This document shows, in pieces, positions 11,639 through 24,618 of a DNA stretch of 64,000 bases (positions within the stretch are counted from its first letter, which is position 1; the number at the start of each line of letters is the position of its first letter). This DNA comes from Nemophila menziesii. Taxonomy: Eukaryota; Streptophyta; Magnoliopsida; Boraginales; Hydrophyllaceae. The translations under genes and the position numbers were made by a program. The stretch spans positions 31,116,731 to 31,180,730 of the forward strand of contig JARWIR010000010.1 in the NCBI GenBank assembly GCA_029959085.1. Direction: 5' to 3'. The notes beneath the pieces are model-generated. The model saw only the letters and a list, made by a program, of their open reading frames with translations. It ran no database searches and was not told the origin of the DNA.

Positions 11639-13198
11639 TGATGTTAATGTCATCCTGTTTGTGATATAATAATCCATGTTGGAGACATCATTTTAGGTGT
11701 TTATGAGTAATTAATTATTAATTTTTATTCGTATTTTGATATTTTCTTATGATTTAATGATTTATTATTTTTAGAGCATATTTGGTTTAATTTGTGTGTT
11801 AATGTGAAGTTTTAAAGATATATGGAAATTAATTAGATGTCAAATCAATTATAAAGAGATCAAGAAAGAAGATATGGAAGAAATCAAGAGATAAAAGGAA
11901 ATTGAGATAAAATAGGAAAGCAAAAGTTGCCAAGTAAATCTGAAATTCTGCTGCTATGTCCTCTAAAGTGAAGACAGCTTCAAATCGGTTGGGAATTTGG
12001 ATGTGCAATCAAAAGGAAAAGTTTAGATCGTTTCGGTGCAGTCGTTCCAAATAAAGTAGGCAAACATATGACCAATAACGCAGGAGATACGACTAAAACA
12101 AGACAGCAACATTTACCCTCTCTCTTATATTTAAGGAAACAAATTCAAGTTTGACTTGGACTCAAATTACTTGCCTTCTACTCCAAGATTTCGACCTAAG
12201 GTCTTCTTAATACGTATAAATACACCCTTTAATCATTGTAAACATGTCCTTGCTCAGTTCTAAGCCATATATTAGTCTTTGCTTGAATATTAATCCTTAG
12301 TATCAAGTTATCATCCAAAGAAGCAAGCTGACTTGTAAAGGAAGACAAGAAGCAAGAAGTTGGAGAGTGACAAACTCCTCTTCTACATCTCTTCTTTTCT
12401 ATATTTTGGGTAATTAGCTATAGATTTGTGGTTTCACCATATCTCTAACCTATTATTCTATAAGTTTTATAATTAATTATTGGGTTATTATTTTGTTTAA
12501 ATTTCATAATACTATTTGTTATTTTAATTGATTTGAGCTTGGCGTATATATGTAATTGTGTAATTTGACTTATTGTTCTAGCCCTAGATTTGGCCAATAT
12601 TAGGACTATCCTTAGTAATTGAGTTAACACCTGGAAGGGGGATTCAATTATTGACAACATCACATAATCATCTAGTGTATGGTAGTGATCCTAATGGGCT
12701 TGCCTAGCTAGATAGCCATAAATGTTTGATTTAACCACCGATCATTACACATGGTCCCTTTACCCAAGTCCCCTGGTAGTGGAGAGGTTGCTCCTAAGTC
12801 CGCCCTGACGGGGGTTAGGAAGAATTTAGAATCCTGGTTAAATATAATGCTCAATTCACCCTTAAGGTTAGAATAACAACTTAGTAAGATAGGCTTATAT
12901 TAGTAACCCAAATTTATTTAACATATATTCAGATTTATTTATATGTATTCTTATTAATTTATTCACATTAGATTATTATTCATCTTATTCTATTTTAATC
13001 TAAACATCTAAATTTATCTACGATTGTTTAATACAAGTAGATCTAACGGATTAAATCCCTGCGAACGAAGTTTACTTATCAACTAAACTTACAAACGACC
13101 TGTGATACTTGCATTGAGTTTCTCGTGGTAGCCAAGGGTGTGTGTCCTTTATTATTATCTTAATTATCTATTTATTTATCACACCTTTTCCCCCACCA
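11639..13198 (+). repeat. 5' LTR of G2
   Basis: Aligned by eye with the 3' LTR at 19065: both carry GATATAATAATC near the start, GGAGACAT shortly after, and AAGGGTGTGTGTCCTTT near the end. It closes CCCCCACCA, six bases before the primer site. The 5-bp sequence before it is ATATT. The two LTRs differ at many positions, so the insertion is not recent. Confidence 0.85.
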
Positions 13199-13204
13199 TG
13201 TTTT

Positions 13205-13221
13205 TGGCCCCGCTGCCGGGA
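13205..13221 (+). other. primer-binding site of G2 (tRNA-Asp type, mutated)
   Basis: TGGCCCCGCTGCCGGGA, differing from the complement of plant tRNA-Asp 3' ends (TGGCGCCGTTGCCGGGG) at a few positions. Confidence 0.8.
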
Positions 13222-13316
13222 ATTTATCTGTAAGTTAGTTTATTTAGTGTAGAAGTTTTTATTTGTTTTCAGTTTTACGCGCTTTTTCTTGTAGTCCCTT
13301 TTCAAGTTTCCTAGGT

Positions 13317-13397
13317 ATGGAGAACTATTACGCAACAAGGAATACATATTCATGGGTCCCGAAGTCTAAATTTCTATCAAGAAGGTTCGAGCTATGA
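13317..13397 (+). pseudogene. gag N-terminal stub of G2
   Basis: ATG at 13317 opens 26 codons beginning MENYYATRN and ends in TGA, 13 bases before the hAT MITE. Position relative to the primer site matches the start of the gag-like ORF of G5. After the MITE only about 200 bp separate it from the post-pol motif, so nearly all coding sequence was deleted. Confidence 0.5.
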
Positions 13398-13417
13398 AAG
13401 TCGAGCTCCACCACAGC

Positions 13418-14350
13418 TAGGGATGACAGTGGTTACGATTTTAATCCGAAACCGACAGATTACCGAATCGAATAAAAACCAATTATGTAACCGTGGTTAA
13501 ATTCGTTAGGGTTTGGTTTTAAAAAGTGAAACCGATGGTTAAAACCGTTAGGTTATGGTTTTAGATTAAAAAAAACCCGAAAACCGAAAATCCGTTTTAT
13601 ATATATACATATGATTTTATTTTACCTATTAAAGGCTAAAATCTATGTATTTTTATATTTTGAATTCCATCTTTCTTATATATTTTTTTATTTTTAATTA
13701 CCAAAAGGCCAAAAGTCTCAACCCAACCATAGATAATGATGGAAATGGTTATGGTTTAAAATCAAAATCGATGAAAATTTGAACCGGTTAAAAGTCGATT
13801 ATGCAACCATGGATAAAACCGTTAGGTTATGGTTCTGAAAAATGTAACCGATGGTTAAATCCTTTAGGTTAAAATTTTAGATAAAAATAAAACCGAATAA
13901 CCGAAAACCCGTTTATTATCATTTACTTTTGTATATTTTATAGTAATATAGATTAAAAAAGTATTTTCATATCTCAAAACTAAAATTTAAATATTAGAAT
14001 TAACAAAAACGTTATTTAATTAAAGATCAACATAACATTTTATATATTGGAGATTTTTCATGTATTTGTGATCTTGTTTAAATATTTTCAATATATTTAG
14101 AGAGTTATAGTTTGGCATGTCAGAAGAGCGAGGCGAGGTTAGGAATCCTACTACGAGAGGGACGCCTCGCGGCCGGGTTATGGTTAAAATCCGAAAAACC
14201 GTTTAAAAAACCGAATCCGAATTATTCGGATATGGTTTTGAAAAGTAAGTCCGATGGTTAAATTCGTTAGGGTTTGGTTTTTGATAAATTAAATGGATAT
14301 GGGCATGGTTTTGGAATTTTTTGCAATAATCCGATCCGTTGCCATCCCTA
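13418..14350. mobile_element. hAT MITE, family TAGGGATGGCAA, copy 1
   Basis: Ends are TAGGGATGACAGTGG and (reverse complement) TAGGGATGGCAACGG, flanked by a perfect 8-bp duplication ACCACAGC (13410-13417 and 14351-14358), the hAT signature. The body repeats AACCG, TTAGGTTATGG and related words. A GC-rich inverted pair (GCGAGGCG...CGCCTCGC) lies at about 14130-14172. Same family as 42844-43411. Confidence 0.93.
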
Positions 14351-14555
14351 ACCACAGCATATGCATAATCCGCTAGAAGAATCCATCAACAAGGTCCACA
14401 AAACCTGGAAAGTTTCATGAGATAATTGAGGTAATACGTCAATAATCCGATCCGTTGCCATCCCTAACCACAGCATATGCATAATCCGCTAGAAGAATCC
14501 ATCAACAAGGTCCACAAAACCTGGAAAGTTTCATGAGATAATTGAGGTAATACGT
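14324..14555 (+). repeat. 116-bp tandem duplication spanning a MITE end
   Basis: 14324-14439 and 14440-14555 are near-identical. Each holds the last 27 bp of the hAT MITE, its right target duplication and 81 bp of G2 sequence, so the duplication arose after the MITE inserted. Confidence 0.93.
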
Positions 14556-14569
14556 CAAACTTTAAAAGA

Positions 14570-15240
14570 CGTTAAACAAAAGTGCTTTCTGGAGACATCC
14601 CACAATATTTTATGTTTTTATGTTTTTATGTTTTCGCTTTTTGTTTAGATTAGTTAGTTTATGTGTTTTTAAGTGCATATTGCACTAATAAGGAAGTTAT
14701 GAATGTTTTTTTATGTGTAGGTATGCAAAGTTCGAGTTTGGGGTAAAAAATTAAATAAATTTGAAGTTAAAAAGGGTTGGACAGAAGCTTTTTTGCGGTA
14801 CACCGCAGGTATTCGCGGTGAACAGCACCTATCAGTGGTAAAAATTGGCCAAAACTTTAAATTGGCGTAACTTTGCGCTTAGGTATCGGAATTTGCACGT
14901 TTTCTTGAGTCTAAATCGCATATTTTTTTGAGATCTGTCCAATGGAGTAGAGAACAGCTAGTTTGGAGATAAAATGAAAAATTGAAATCAAGTACTGTCA
15001 TGCGGTACACCGCACGAGCCGCCAGCAAAGAAGAAGAAGATGTTAGCTTATATATCACTTTTAAATTCAAAACCTTAAGCTTCGTTTTTCCCCAAAACTC
15101 CCAAACTCTATTGAAAATTTACATAACCTTCACCTCACATTAAAACACCACCAATGTTTCATATCCAAATCCTTCCCTACCTTCCTATAAACAAGAATCA
15201 AATACTCAATTCATTCTTAAACACCTAGAATTCAAGAATC
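14570..15240 (+). other. Post-pol motif and palindromes of G2
   Basis: At about 14571 GACGTTAAACAAAAGTGCTT and a nearby GGAGACATCCCA match the conserved sequence seen after pol in many plant gypsy elements (and at 58610-58640 here). It is followed by palindromes TGCGGTACACCGCA at 14794-14807 and 15001-15014. Confidence 0.65.
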
Positions 15241-15242
15241 AA

Positions 15243-15900
15243 AACCATGAATTTCAAAATCTTTTTCCAAAATTCCTTAAACCCATATCATCAAAGCTTG
15301 ATTCCATCATACCCATATAGAGAAATATCATCTTAACACCTTCCCTAACCCAAATAACACCTTATCTATTTATGATCAAAAGGTAGTTCAAGAGTGTTTA
15401 AACCTTTGAGTTCGGGGTCAAAAGAGATGATGAAAAAAGTAGAGATATTATCAAGTGTTAAGGGAGATGAAGTATAAAATAAAGGTATTGGATAAGATCA
15501 AGAATAATCAATTGGGATGGGTACTAGTTTGGGAATAAACTACAAGGTGAATCGGGTCAAGTAAGTAGAGGAGAGCATGTTGTGGTGAAATCAAAGAGCA
15601 AAATAGTTTCATCTTTCAAGGGCAAAACACAATAACCTCTTCATATCAAGATCCCTATACCCAAGATGAAGCGAAGCTTATAGGACACTATTAGATTTCG
15701 TTAAAACAAAGATTTCTGCATGAAAACCTTCACATAAGAGAGTATTCAAGAAAAGAAGTTGGAGAAGATGAAAAACAAGAGATTTCTAGAGTGTGATTAA
15801 TTGGGATGGAGTATAAGAGGATGTAAGGGAAAACGAATTTGGTGATACTAGAAGGTTACATACAAGGAAAGCACTGCACCCTATTCCGGGTATTGATAAA
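15243..15900 (+). pseudogene. Extra ORF of G2, decayed
   Basis: ATG at about 15247 opens roughly 30 codons (MNFKIFFQNSLNPYHQS...) to a TAA. This DNA aligns with the start of the extra ORF in G6 (about 57790 downward): both contain TTAAACCCATA, CCTAACCCAAA and AGAGTGTTTAAA in order. The C-terminal two thirds present in G6 is missing here. Function unknown; see the G6 entry. Confidence 0.6.
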
Positions 15901-17076
15901 GCGAGGCAATAGCCTCGAGAGTATATTTTCTTTCTTCCCTACCATCGTTCTGTACTTGCAGTATGTGTTAAATTTTAATTTCTTTATTAAGTCTTTTCGA
16001 GTCATGGGGACACGACTCATTTTTGAGTTGGGGGTGTGGGTATTCGTTCTCCCTCATCTGCAGTTTTTGTGTTCTATTGTTTTTTAGGAAAAATTATAAT
16101 TTTTAAGAAAAATTAAATTTTTTAAGAAAGGGGTTAGATGTATATTGTGTTTAATAGCTTGAAAGCATAAGCTTAGTAAGCTAATGATAGAAAGTAATAT
16201 GTTTATGAGCTGTTTTATTTTGTATGCTTTGAGTCATTACATAAAACACACATCGATAGTAAAGAAGAGATTAATGAGCAATGCGGCAGAAGTATGTTTG
16301 ATCTTAGGGAGCCTTGAGGGTTATGTAGGCCGTGATACCCAAGCTAGTTGATAAACCCATTTGATGAACGTGCTAAAGGTAAGAGAATGATGAAATTTTA
16401 TAGTTTAGAAAGTGATTAAGGCGGTTCTTTGATAAGCCCTTGTTGCCTTTTAGCTCGATGTCCATTTATTGTATTTATATCCTTCTCATCCCCTCCTAGC
16501 CTTTCTAAATCCTTTTTATTAGCCATGTTATAAGTCATATCCCTTTAGATTTTAGGACTTTTCCATATGACCCGCACTCGAATCGCGATGCATAGATAAT
16601 CGTTTCAGAGCTTGAGTTTGGGGTAGTGGGTCCACCATTATGGGAAATATTATTGGGTTGGGAATTTTTGAGATTATCAATTGTGCTCTGCTCTATATTT
16701 TGATGATGATTCACAAGTTTATTATATTGTAACCCTTTTCTGGGGTAAAAGTAAATAAAAAGAGTTACGAAAAGAAAGAAAAAGAATATATGTTGAAAAA
16801 AATAGCATGATATCTCACATAAAAAAGAGAGTCATAGCTATATTACAAAAGAAAAAATTGATATGAAAAGATTGAATATATTTGGACCGGCAAAGTAGAA
16901 TTTTTATGTGATCATCTCAATGCTTTAGTACTGGGTTATTAGGGATGCTAATTAGTGCATCAATTCGTTGGGTTGAGTGAGAACGTTTTATGAGAGTAAA
17001 TCAAGCTCTAGGGAAATTGGTTGATGGCTAGTGAAGAGAGGGCCAAAATCTCACTCTAAATTATCCAAATATACTA
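15901..17076 (+). other. Non-coding tail of G2, first part
   Basis: Collinear with 54110-52940 (minus) of G6: shared landmarks are AAAGCGAGGCAATAGCCTCG, a GGGGACACGACTCAT-like word, a TGGGTCCACCATTATGGG-like word and an A-rich run around 16750-16860. The 82-residue frame at 15839-16087 is not conserved in G6. Confidence 0.75.
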
Positions 17077-18642
17077 TGGTGGGGGCAAAGGTGTGATAAA
17101 TAAATATATAAATAAAGATAATAATAAAAGACACACCCTTGACTACCACGAGAAACTCACTGCAAGTATTACAGATTGTTTGCAAGTTTAGTTGATAAGA
17201 AAAGTTCATTTGTAGGGATTTAATCCACTAGATCTAGTTGTATTCAATAAGCATAGATGAATTTAGATGTTTAGAATAAATAATAATGAGATGAATAGTT
17301 ATATGATGTGAAATAATAAATAAGAATGCAGATAAATAAATATGAATGTAAGTTAGATAAATTAGGGTTACTAATATGAGCTTATTTTACTAAGTTGTTA
17401 CTTTAATCTTAACGGTGAATTGAGCATTATATACAAACCGGGATTCTAAATTCTACCTAACCCCCGTCAGGGTGGAATTGGAGCAAATTCAACACTACCA
17501 AGGGACTTGGAAAAGGGGACCCTGAGTAATGATCGGCGATTTTATCAAACATTTATGGCTATCTATTTAGGCAAGCCCGTCGGGATCACTACCGCACACT
17601 AAATGATTATGTGGTGTTGTCAATAATTGAATACCCCTTCCGGGTGTTAACTCAATTACTAAGGATAGTCCTAAGATTGGCCAAATATAGGGCTAGAAAC
17701 AATAAGTCAAAGCACACAATACCAATATACGTCAAACTCAAATCAATTAAAATAACAAATAGTATTATGAAATTTAAGACAAAATAATAACCCAACAATT
17801 AATAGTAAAACTTATAGAATAAAAGCTCAGAAGTATGGTGAAGCCAAAAATCTATAGCTAAGTACCCTAAATATAGAGAAGGAGAGATGAAGAAGAGGAG
17901 TTTGTCACTCTCCTTCTTCTTGCTTCATGTCTTCCTCTACAGGTCAGCTTGCTTCTCTGGATTATAAGATTGATACTAAAGATTAATATTCAAACAAAGA
18001 CTAATATATGGCTTAGAACTGAGCAAGGACATGTTTACAATGATAAGAGGGTATATTTATAGGTGTTAAGGAATCCCTAATTCAGATTCTTGGAGTAGAA
18101 GGCAAGCAATTGGGCTTTTTTTCCAAATCAAATTCGTTTCCTAAAATATAGGAGAAGGGAAAAACTATTGTTGTCTTGTTTTGGCCATAACTTCTTCAAC
18201 ATTGCTCTGATGTTTGCCTACTTTATATCAAAACGACCGTATCGAAAATCTATACGCTTTTTCTTTTGACCATTCTTTAAAATTCCTTGACGATTTTGAG
18301 TTATGATCCTTTTAGTGGACGTAGGTGCTGAAATTCAAATTTACTTGGCAATTTTCTTTTCCTATTTTATCTTTTACTTCCTTTATCTCTAATTTCTATC
18401 CTTATCTTCTTTCCATTATCTCTTTGAATTGATATGGCATCTAATTAATTTCCATATATCTTTAAAGTTTCACAATTAACAAACACTTAAACCAACTATG
18501 CTTTAAAAATAATAAATCATCAAATCAAGACAAGAAATAGGAAAATATTATAATATGACTAAAAATCGAGTATTAATTATCCTAATACACAAAAAATTAT
18601 GTCTTAAAACTAGAATATTTCATCACAAATAGAGAGACATCA
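17077..18642 (-). repeat. Solo LTR nested in G2
   Basis: TGGTGGGGGC...ACATCA ends, flanked by a perfect 5-bp duplication TACTA (17072-17076 and 18643-18647). No internal element sequence remains, so it is a solo LTR left by LTR-LTR recombination. G6 has the uninterrupted site at about 52934-52940. Confidence 0.93.
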
Positions 18643-19064
18643 TACTATCATACCATCCCTAAGCCAACATTACAACCCTTAAAGACCTTTTGATTCTTTT
18701 CTATGTAATTTAGAAGTGATTGAGTCGTGAGAGAGTAGTTAAGTGTATCTTTGGGTACTAGTAAAGTTTGATGAAAAATATATAGCCTCCTTGGTAAACT
18801 AAGTAAAGATTCTCTCCTTCGTGCATTGCAAAGCTAATATGATCTTGAATTTGAGCTGTGTTGATCGTGAGTATGGCAAGTGTACAAGTAAACTAGTTTG
18901 TGAATATTATTACATGAAATTTACTGAGTAGTTGCTTTGAGTTTATTTTATAAACTCTGTTATCTTCTTCCACTGTGCTTAATTGACTTAGGTATGTATT
19001 TAGAGACTTCCCTTTGTTTTTATCTTTATTGTATCAGGACGATACAACTTTGAGTTGGGTGTCT
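18643..19064 (+). other. Non-coding tail of G2, last part, with polypurine tract
   Basis: Continues the alignment with G6 (52935-52532 minus). It ends in TGAGTTGGGTGTCT (19051-19064), immediately before the LTR start; the G6 equivalent is TTGAGTTGGGGGTCT. This is the expected place for the plus-strand priming tract. Confidence 0.75.
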
Positions 19065-20580
19065 TGATATCTCCCTATTTTGATATAATAATCTAGGTTG
19101 GAGACATAATTTATGTTTATGAGTAATTAATTATAGATTTTTATTCGTATTTTGATATTTTCTTATTTCTTGTCTTGATTTGATGATTTATTATTTTTAG
19201 AGCATATTTGGTTTAATTTGTGTGTTAATGTAAAATTTTTAAGATATATGAAAATTAATTAGATGTCAAATCAATTATAAATAGATAAAGAAAGAAGATA
19301 TGGAAGGAATCAAGAGATAAAAGGAAGTAAAGATAAAATAGGAAAGGAAAGGTTGCCAAGTAAATCTGAAAATTATGAAGTTTCGTCCACTAAAGTGAAT
19401 ATAACTTCAAATCGGATGGGAATTTGGTTGAGCAGTCAAAAGGAAAAGTGTAGATCATTCCGATGCGGTTCTTTCAATATATAGTAGGCAAAAATCAGAT
19501 CAATAACGAATGAGATACGACCAAAACAAGACAACAACATTTATCATCTCTCCTGTATTTTAGGAAACAAATTCAAGTTGGACTTGGATTCAAATCACTT
19601 GCCTTCTACTCCAAGATTTCGACCTAGGGTCTTCCTAATACCTATAAATACACCATTTAATCATTGTAAACATGTCCTTACTCAGTTTTAAGCCATATAT
19701 TTGTCTTTGCTTGAATATTAATCCTTAGTATCAAGTTATCATCCAAAGAAGCAAGCTGACTTGTAGAGGAAGACAAGAAGCAAGAAGTTGGTGAGTGACA
19801 AACTCCTCTTTAACATCTCTCCATCTCTATATTTAGGGTAATTAGGTTTAGATTTTTGGCTTCACCATATATCTAAGCTTTTATTCTGTAAGTTTTATTA
19901 TTAATTGGTTGGGTTATTATTTTGTCTAAATTTCATAATACTATTTGTTATTTTAATTGATTTGAGCTTGGCGTATATATTTAGTGTGTGCTTTGACTTA
20001 TAGTTCCAGGCCTAGATTTGGCCAATATTAGGACTATCCTTAGTAATTTAGTTAACACCTAGAAGGGAGTTTCAATTATTAACAACACACATAACCGTAA
20101 AGTATGCGTTAGTGATCCTAACGGGCTTGCCTAGCTAGATAGCCATAAAGGTTTGATTTAACCACCGATCATTACACAGGGTCCCCTTACCCAAGTCCCT
20201 GGTAGTGGAAAGGTTGCTCCTAAGTTCATCCTGACGGAGGTTAGGAAGAATTTAGAATCCCGGTGAAAATATAATGCTCAATTCACCCTTAAGGGTAGAA
20301 TAACAACTCAGTAAGATAGGCTTATATTAGTAACCCTAATTTATCCGACTTACATTCATATTTATTTATCTGTATTCTTATTTTTTATTCACATTATATT
20401 TTTATTCATCTTATTCTATTTTAATCTAAACATCTAAATTCATCTATGCTTGTTTAATACAAGTAGATCTAACGGATTAAAATCCTGCGAACGAACTTTA
20501 CTTATCAACTAAACTTGCAAACGATCTGTGACACTTGTAGTGAGTTTCTCGTGGTTGTCAAGGGTGTGTGTCCTTTACTA
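19065..20580 (+). repeat. 3' LTR of G2, 3' end truncated
   Basis: Opens TGATATCTCCC and follows the 5' LTR for about 1.5 kb to GTGTCCTTTA, then diverges. About 50 terminal bases and the target duplication are gone. Confidence 0.85.
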
Positions 20581-20599
20581 TTTATATTTTATTTAGGTT

Positions 20600-21960
20600 A
20601 TAGTCTAGACATCTAAGGTGAAGGGTAACATTTTTATAGAATTTCTCAACAAAAGATAGACAAGGTTATTTGTTACCGATTCAACTTCTTTCTTAATGTT
20701 ATTGTTAAAAATGCCTTCATCTTTAAGAGTGGTCACAACTTTCACATTTTCATCAATACTCAACACTTTACCGGTCTTAGGTACCCCTAGGATTCCCTAC
20801 GGGGTGAGTAGGTAACCTCCCTTCTTCTCTAGTATTTAGTTTATCATCAATGTAATCTACTTATAATTCTAAATTTTTAGTTGAATGAGCATGCGAGTGA
20901 ACTAGTTGAATATTTAGCAAATATAGTTCAATCTTATTCAGTTTTTCTAATTTCGTATTATCGGTTTTGGATCTATCTTGCTACCTAGGAGGGATCAGAA
21001 TTACACACCTTTGCACCTCTCTGGACCTAGAAGTTGGTGGTCTATATTTATATGTCATCCCTCCTTGTTTTCTTTTCCATCCTGGATATAATCATGATTG
21101 CGGTCTGGATTTAAAATTGCTATTATATTGCCTTGTTTTGGGTATTGCGATGGTGATTACATTTCCCAAAATAACTCGCCTTAGTCCACATATTCTCGTG
21201 GTTTCACAATATTGTTAGTATCACTATAAAATGAACATTCATAACGTGGATGTGCAATTGTGCCACAAGCTACACAATGCTCGGTGCTGGTTTGTTATGC
21301 TTGGTTGGACTTCTATTGTGCAAGTTTTTAAGTCTTTCTATTGTTTCAATATTATCTCAAGTTTTAGTTTTAATCTATCTTCTTGACTTACTTCATATAT
21401 TATTCTTTAGATTCTGCTTTTAAATTCTGTTCTTTTGGGTGGAAGATAATACATTATGTCTTGAGTTATCCACGAAGGTTTTTAGAATCTCAAATACTTC
21501 TTCATTGCATTATCCCATAAATTAATTTCCACGTGTAGGATCTATGAGATTTATACTTATGTTTGTTAGTCCTTGGTAAAATACATGAGCGAGTTGTCCA
21601 TGAGTTAAAATAAACTGAGTACAACTCCTCTAAAATTAAAAAACCTATCCCACTCTTCATATAATCTTCGTCGTCAGTATGGATAAATATTTTAAGCTAA
21701 AATATTATATCATCAGTACAACTAACACCATAATACCTAATTAAAAATTTATTTGAAACTCTTTCCAAGAAAAGATAAACCTCTCGGGTAAGGTTTCAAA
21801 CCAATGTCCGACTTTATTTATAAGGCATAACTGAAATGATATAAGCACCTTTTCTTTTTTGTCAGATCTAAATATACCGCTTGGCAAGTTTCTTAAATTT
21901 TACTAAGTGATGATAAGGTTTATAACTAATATTTCCTAAGAAGGCCGACGACATACAAAG
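20600..21960 (-). pseudogene. Ty3/gypsy gag remnant G3
   Basis: Minus-strand frames, read from 21900 downward, give segments typical of plant gypsy gag: KVGHWFETLPERF, then a HVFYQGL-like motif with PTRGN and EILKTF, then a perfect CX2CX4HX4C knuckle (CVACGTIAHPRYEC) at 21276-21235, and a later GRLPTHPVGNPRGT segment of the kind that precedes protease. Many stops and shifts break it. It is more decayed than, and distinct from, the G1/G6 gags. It stops where the truncated G2 LTR begins. Confidence 0.75.
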
Positions 21961-22480
21961 TAAATGGGCCTAGTACATAGCTACTCAGGTAAATCTAAGA
22001 TTAGACTAGGGACAAAGATGAAATCGAGTAAGAAGTCATCTAACAATTTTTTTTGGTCAAACATTTTCCTAAGTCCTTTTTTAAGAAATTATTCACTATT
22101 GGGGTCGTAAGATACTAATTTTAATTCTATATATTTTCTACGCTACATAAACTAAAATAACCTAACTATATATATATATATGGATGTATGTACATATATT
22201 TGCATACATGTATGTATGTATTTATATGTGCGTTTCATAAGGTCATTGATTTCTTAGTATATCAATGGAGTTATATTACGACACTACCAATTATATTGAT
22301 TCTCTTTACCACCTACATGGTATTGAGGGTTGATCCACTACAGATTTGGAGTGCATTAGCTAAATTCTCTATATAAATTGACTATATTTAAAGGAATATA
22401 TTATTAACGTTTGAGATTTATAGTGTCTTCCTTAATGGAGATTAACATACAATAGAGTAATAACAGGGTAAAATCCTATC

Positions 22481-22612
22481 ATCATGCATAACTAATCTAC
22501 AATAAACTCTTAATTTAATTGTGGAAGGACGTGACCATTATATTGACCATCATGCATAACTAATCTACAAAAAACTCTTTCCAGATTGTGCAAGGAAGTG
22601 ACCATTAGGCAC
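22481..22612. repeat. 68-bp tandem duplication
   Basis: 22481-22548 and 22549 to about 22612 both start ATCATGCATAACTAATCTAC and include GTGACCATTA; moderately diverged. Confidence 0.75.
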
Positions 22613-23691
22613 TCCTGCAATGGTTGTTAGCCATTCTTCTTCTTAAGATAGGCATACTCAAATTCATCCTTAATCGATTCTTCTTCGTGTTCGCATCTGT
22701 GTATAATCTGATCCTTCAGCCTTGGTGTAGGTTATCATAGTTGACCTTTAACAATCTTACCTTCGCAGTAGACATGTAAATGTCTTACAACTAATTTTTC
22801 TCTAGTGAGCCTCTTTTAAATTATATTTCATCCTCTCGATGTTTTACCTAGCTATGGTAGTTACTCTCGGTTTTAAGATACGAACATGGAATGAGAAAGG
22901 ATTGTGTGTATAGTAAATAAGAAAATTAAACGTTTAATCATTCACTGTAGGATATTTACAATGATCCTGGACTGTCTGCCTAAGCGTTGAAGTCTATTTG
23001 TTCATCCCAATGTTGGAAAGGAAAAGCTATTGAAAGATAATTTCTTGGTTTTGTAATTCGGGTTCTTTTTCCTTTTGTAAATAAAGAAGAGAAGAATTAG
23101 TTTTGACCTACAAATAAGTATAAGATATTTACGTTACTACTTAATTAATTATAATATTAACTTTTCAGTCTTTTGTTCTTCTTGGACTTCATTTTAACTT
23201 AGAATTCTTTTATTTTTGGACAAATTTACGATAGAATCTTCCAGCTACTAAAATATAAAATCTTTTATTGGAAGGTATTTTGGGTTCGAATATTGTCCAT
23301 GATGGTCGCACTTTGCCAGTTCATCTTAAATCTTCTAATTCTGGCTCGAGGTCCAACTTCCATTTATTCTTTTAGCAATATTTAAAAATAGCAATTTACT
23401 AAAATTGCGACAATATCAATCTTTAACCCCATTTCCCCTAAAAGGGCTATGATCCGCCTCATACACACAATTAATTCAAGAATACCATATAGCGTATAAA
23501 ACCAAGCTAAAACATCCTCGATAATATGCCTTTTTACCCTATTATCATGACACAATACTATGCAGTTGTAATTTTTTAAAAATATTTTCCAAAAATAAAT
23601 AAACCTTGTTTTTGTAACTCACTAAAACACAATTCTTAGTCCTCTATAGTCCTAAATAACTACCCACTACCCCAATTATCCCACAAACTAC

Positions 23692-23730
23692 ACACACACA
23701 CACACAAATATATATATATATATATATATT
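23692..23730. repeat. (CA)n/(TA)n compound microsatellite
   Basis: ACACACAC run followed directly by ATATATAT run. Confidence 0.9.
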
Positions 23731-24252
23731 TATATCACCTTTGTCACCTCAAACTCTCTTTAAACACCACACATACTAACACTATAACACTAACATTAAC
23801 ACACACAAAGCTTATCTTCTTCAATACTTAGCACAATTCAAAAACATTGTGCACCCATATAGATACTAACTTCTCATCCACGACAAGCTAGTTTATTTAA
23901 TCATTTCATGTTTTAGAGGATAGATTCTAAATTTTTAATTTTGTATTATAAATATGTATAATGATTTTTTTGAACTTTTGATATCTGTGTGTTGTTTAAT
24001 ATCTATGCCTACAAAAAAAATTATTTCATTTATTGATTTGAAATAATCTATTTATGTGATAAAAATTAAAATTTTGGAACTTGAAAACACATTTTTTTGG
24101 ACATATCTCTCCAAGTTGGACATATTAATATCCATGAACTATTTTAGCATGCTCATTTTATGATAAGTTGAAGAAGATTGATGGATATTGAATATATGGA
24201 TTAAAATTAGAATGATTATTTATTAGTATGAGAATTTATAGGAAGAATTGAG

Positions 24253-24618
24253 TTGCGGAAGCCCCACTTTGAATGGCTCTTATTTGTGAATCATGTCACT
24301 TATGCAACTATATTCTATATTAATTTTAAATTCTTAACTAATTATTGTATTTTTAATTGTGGTTTCTTGTGTATATGTGGCATAAATTTGTCACTATCAC
24401 TTGAGAATGATCACAAATATTTTGATGTTTTGTTCATGAACGACTATGACAGATTTGTGAATGGAGATTATTACCTTCCGAAAATGAGGTTTGAGAACCT
24501 AAAAGTATTTCATGATTGCAGACAATATCCATGGGAGTTTGGGCATGTACATAATGATGGTAACTATAAGTACTCACTTGGAGAATTTCCTAGAACGATG
24601 AAGATTCAAGATGAGTAA
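24253..24618 (+). CDS. Unassigned 121-residue ORF
   Basis: The frame has a hydrophobic N-terminal half and a mixed, soluble-looking C-terminal half (from about residue 50: DHKYFDVLFMNDYDRF..., ending TMKIQDE). The opening codon may not be ATG-preceded by any recognisable context. I do not recognise the family. A further open stretch follows at about 24785-25027 (acidic start, then RWNASSGVGNLVHF). Either could be a decayed host or element gene; no domain motif supports a function. Confidence 0.2.
   Translation: MRKPHFEWLLFVNHVTYATIFYINFKFLTNYCIFNCGFLCICGINLSLSLENDHKYFDVLFMNDYDRFVNGDYYLPKMRFENLKVFHDCRQYPWEFGHVHNDGNYKYSLGEFPRTMKIQDE

Larger units (their letters stand above)
11639..20580 (+). 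mobile_element. Non-autonomous LTR element G2 (gypsy-derived, LARD-like)
   Basis: Plus-strand order: 5' LTR (11639-13198), primer site (13205-13221), a stub of gag (ATG at 13317), a post-pol motif near 14570, palindromes at 14794 and 15001, a decayed extra ORF region from about 15243, a long non-coding tail, a polypurine tract (19051-19064) and a 3' LTR (19065 to about 20580). No protease, reverse transcriptase or integrase is visible. A hAT MITE (13418-14350) and a solo LTR (17077-18642) are nested in it. The region from 15060 to 19064 is collinear with the tail of G6, proving common descent. The 3' LTR lacks about its last 50 bases, so the second target duplication is lost. Confidence 0.85.
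21961..24252. other. AT-rich stretch with short repeats, mostly unrecognised
   Basis: May hold the 5' non-coding part of G3, but no LTR boundary or primer site was found. Contains TA-rich runs at about 22168-22204, a tandem duplication at 22481 and a (CA)n(TA)n microsatellite at about 23692-23730. Confidence 0.4.

Noticed and set aside
22188..22376. Short frame beginning in a TATA-rich run
   Set aside because: Low-complexity start, no homology, no supporting context.
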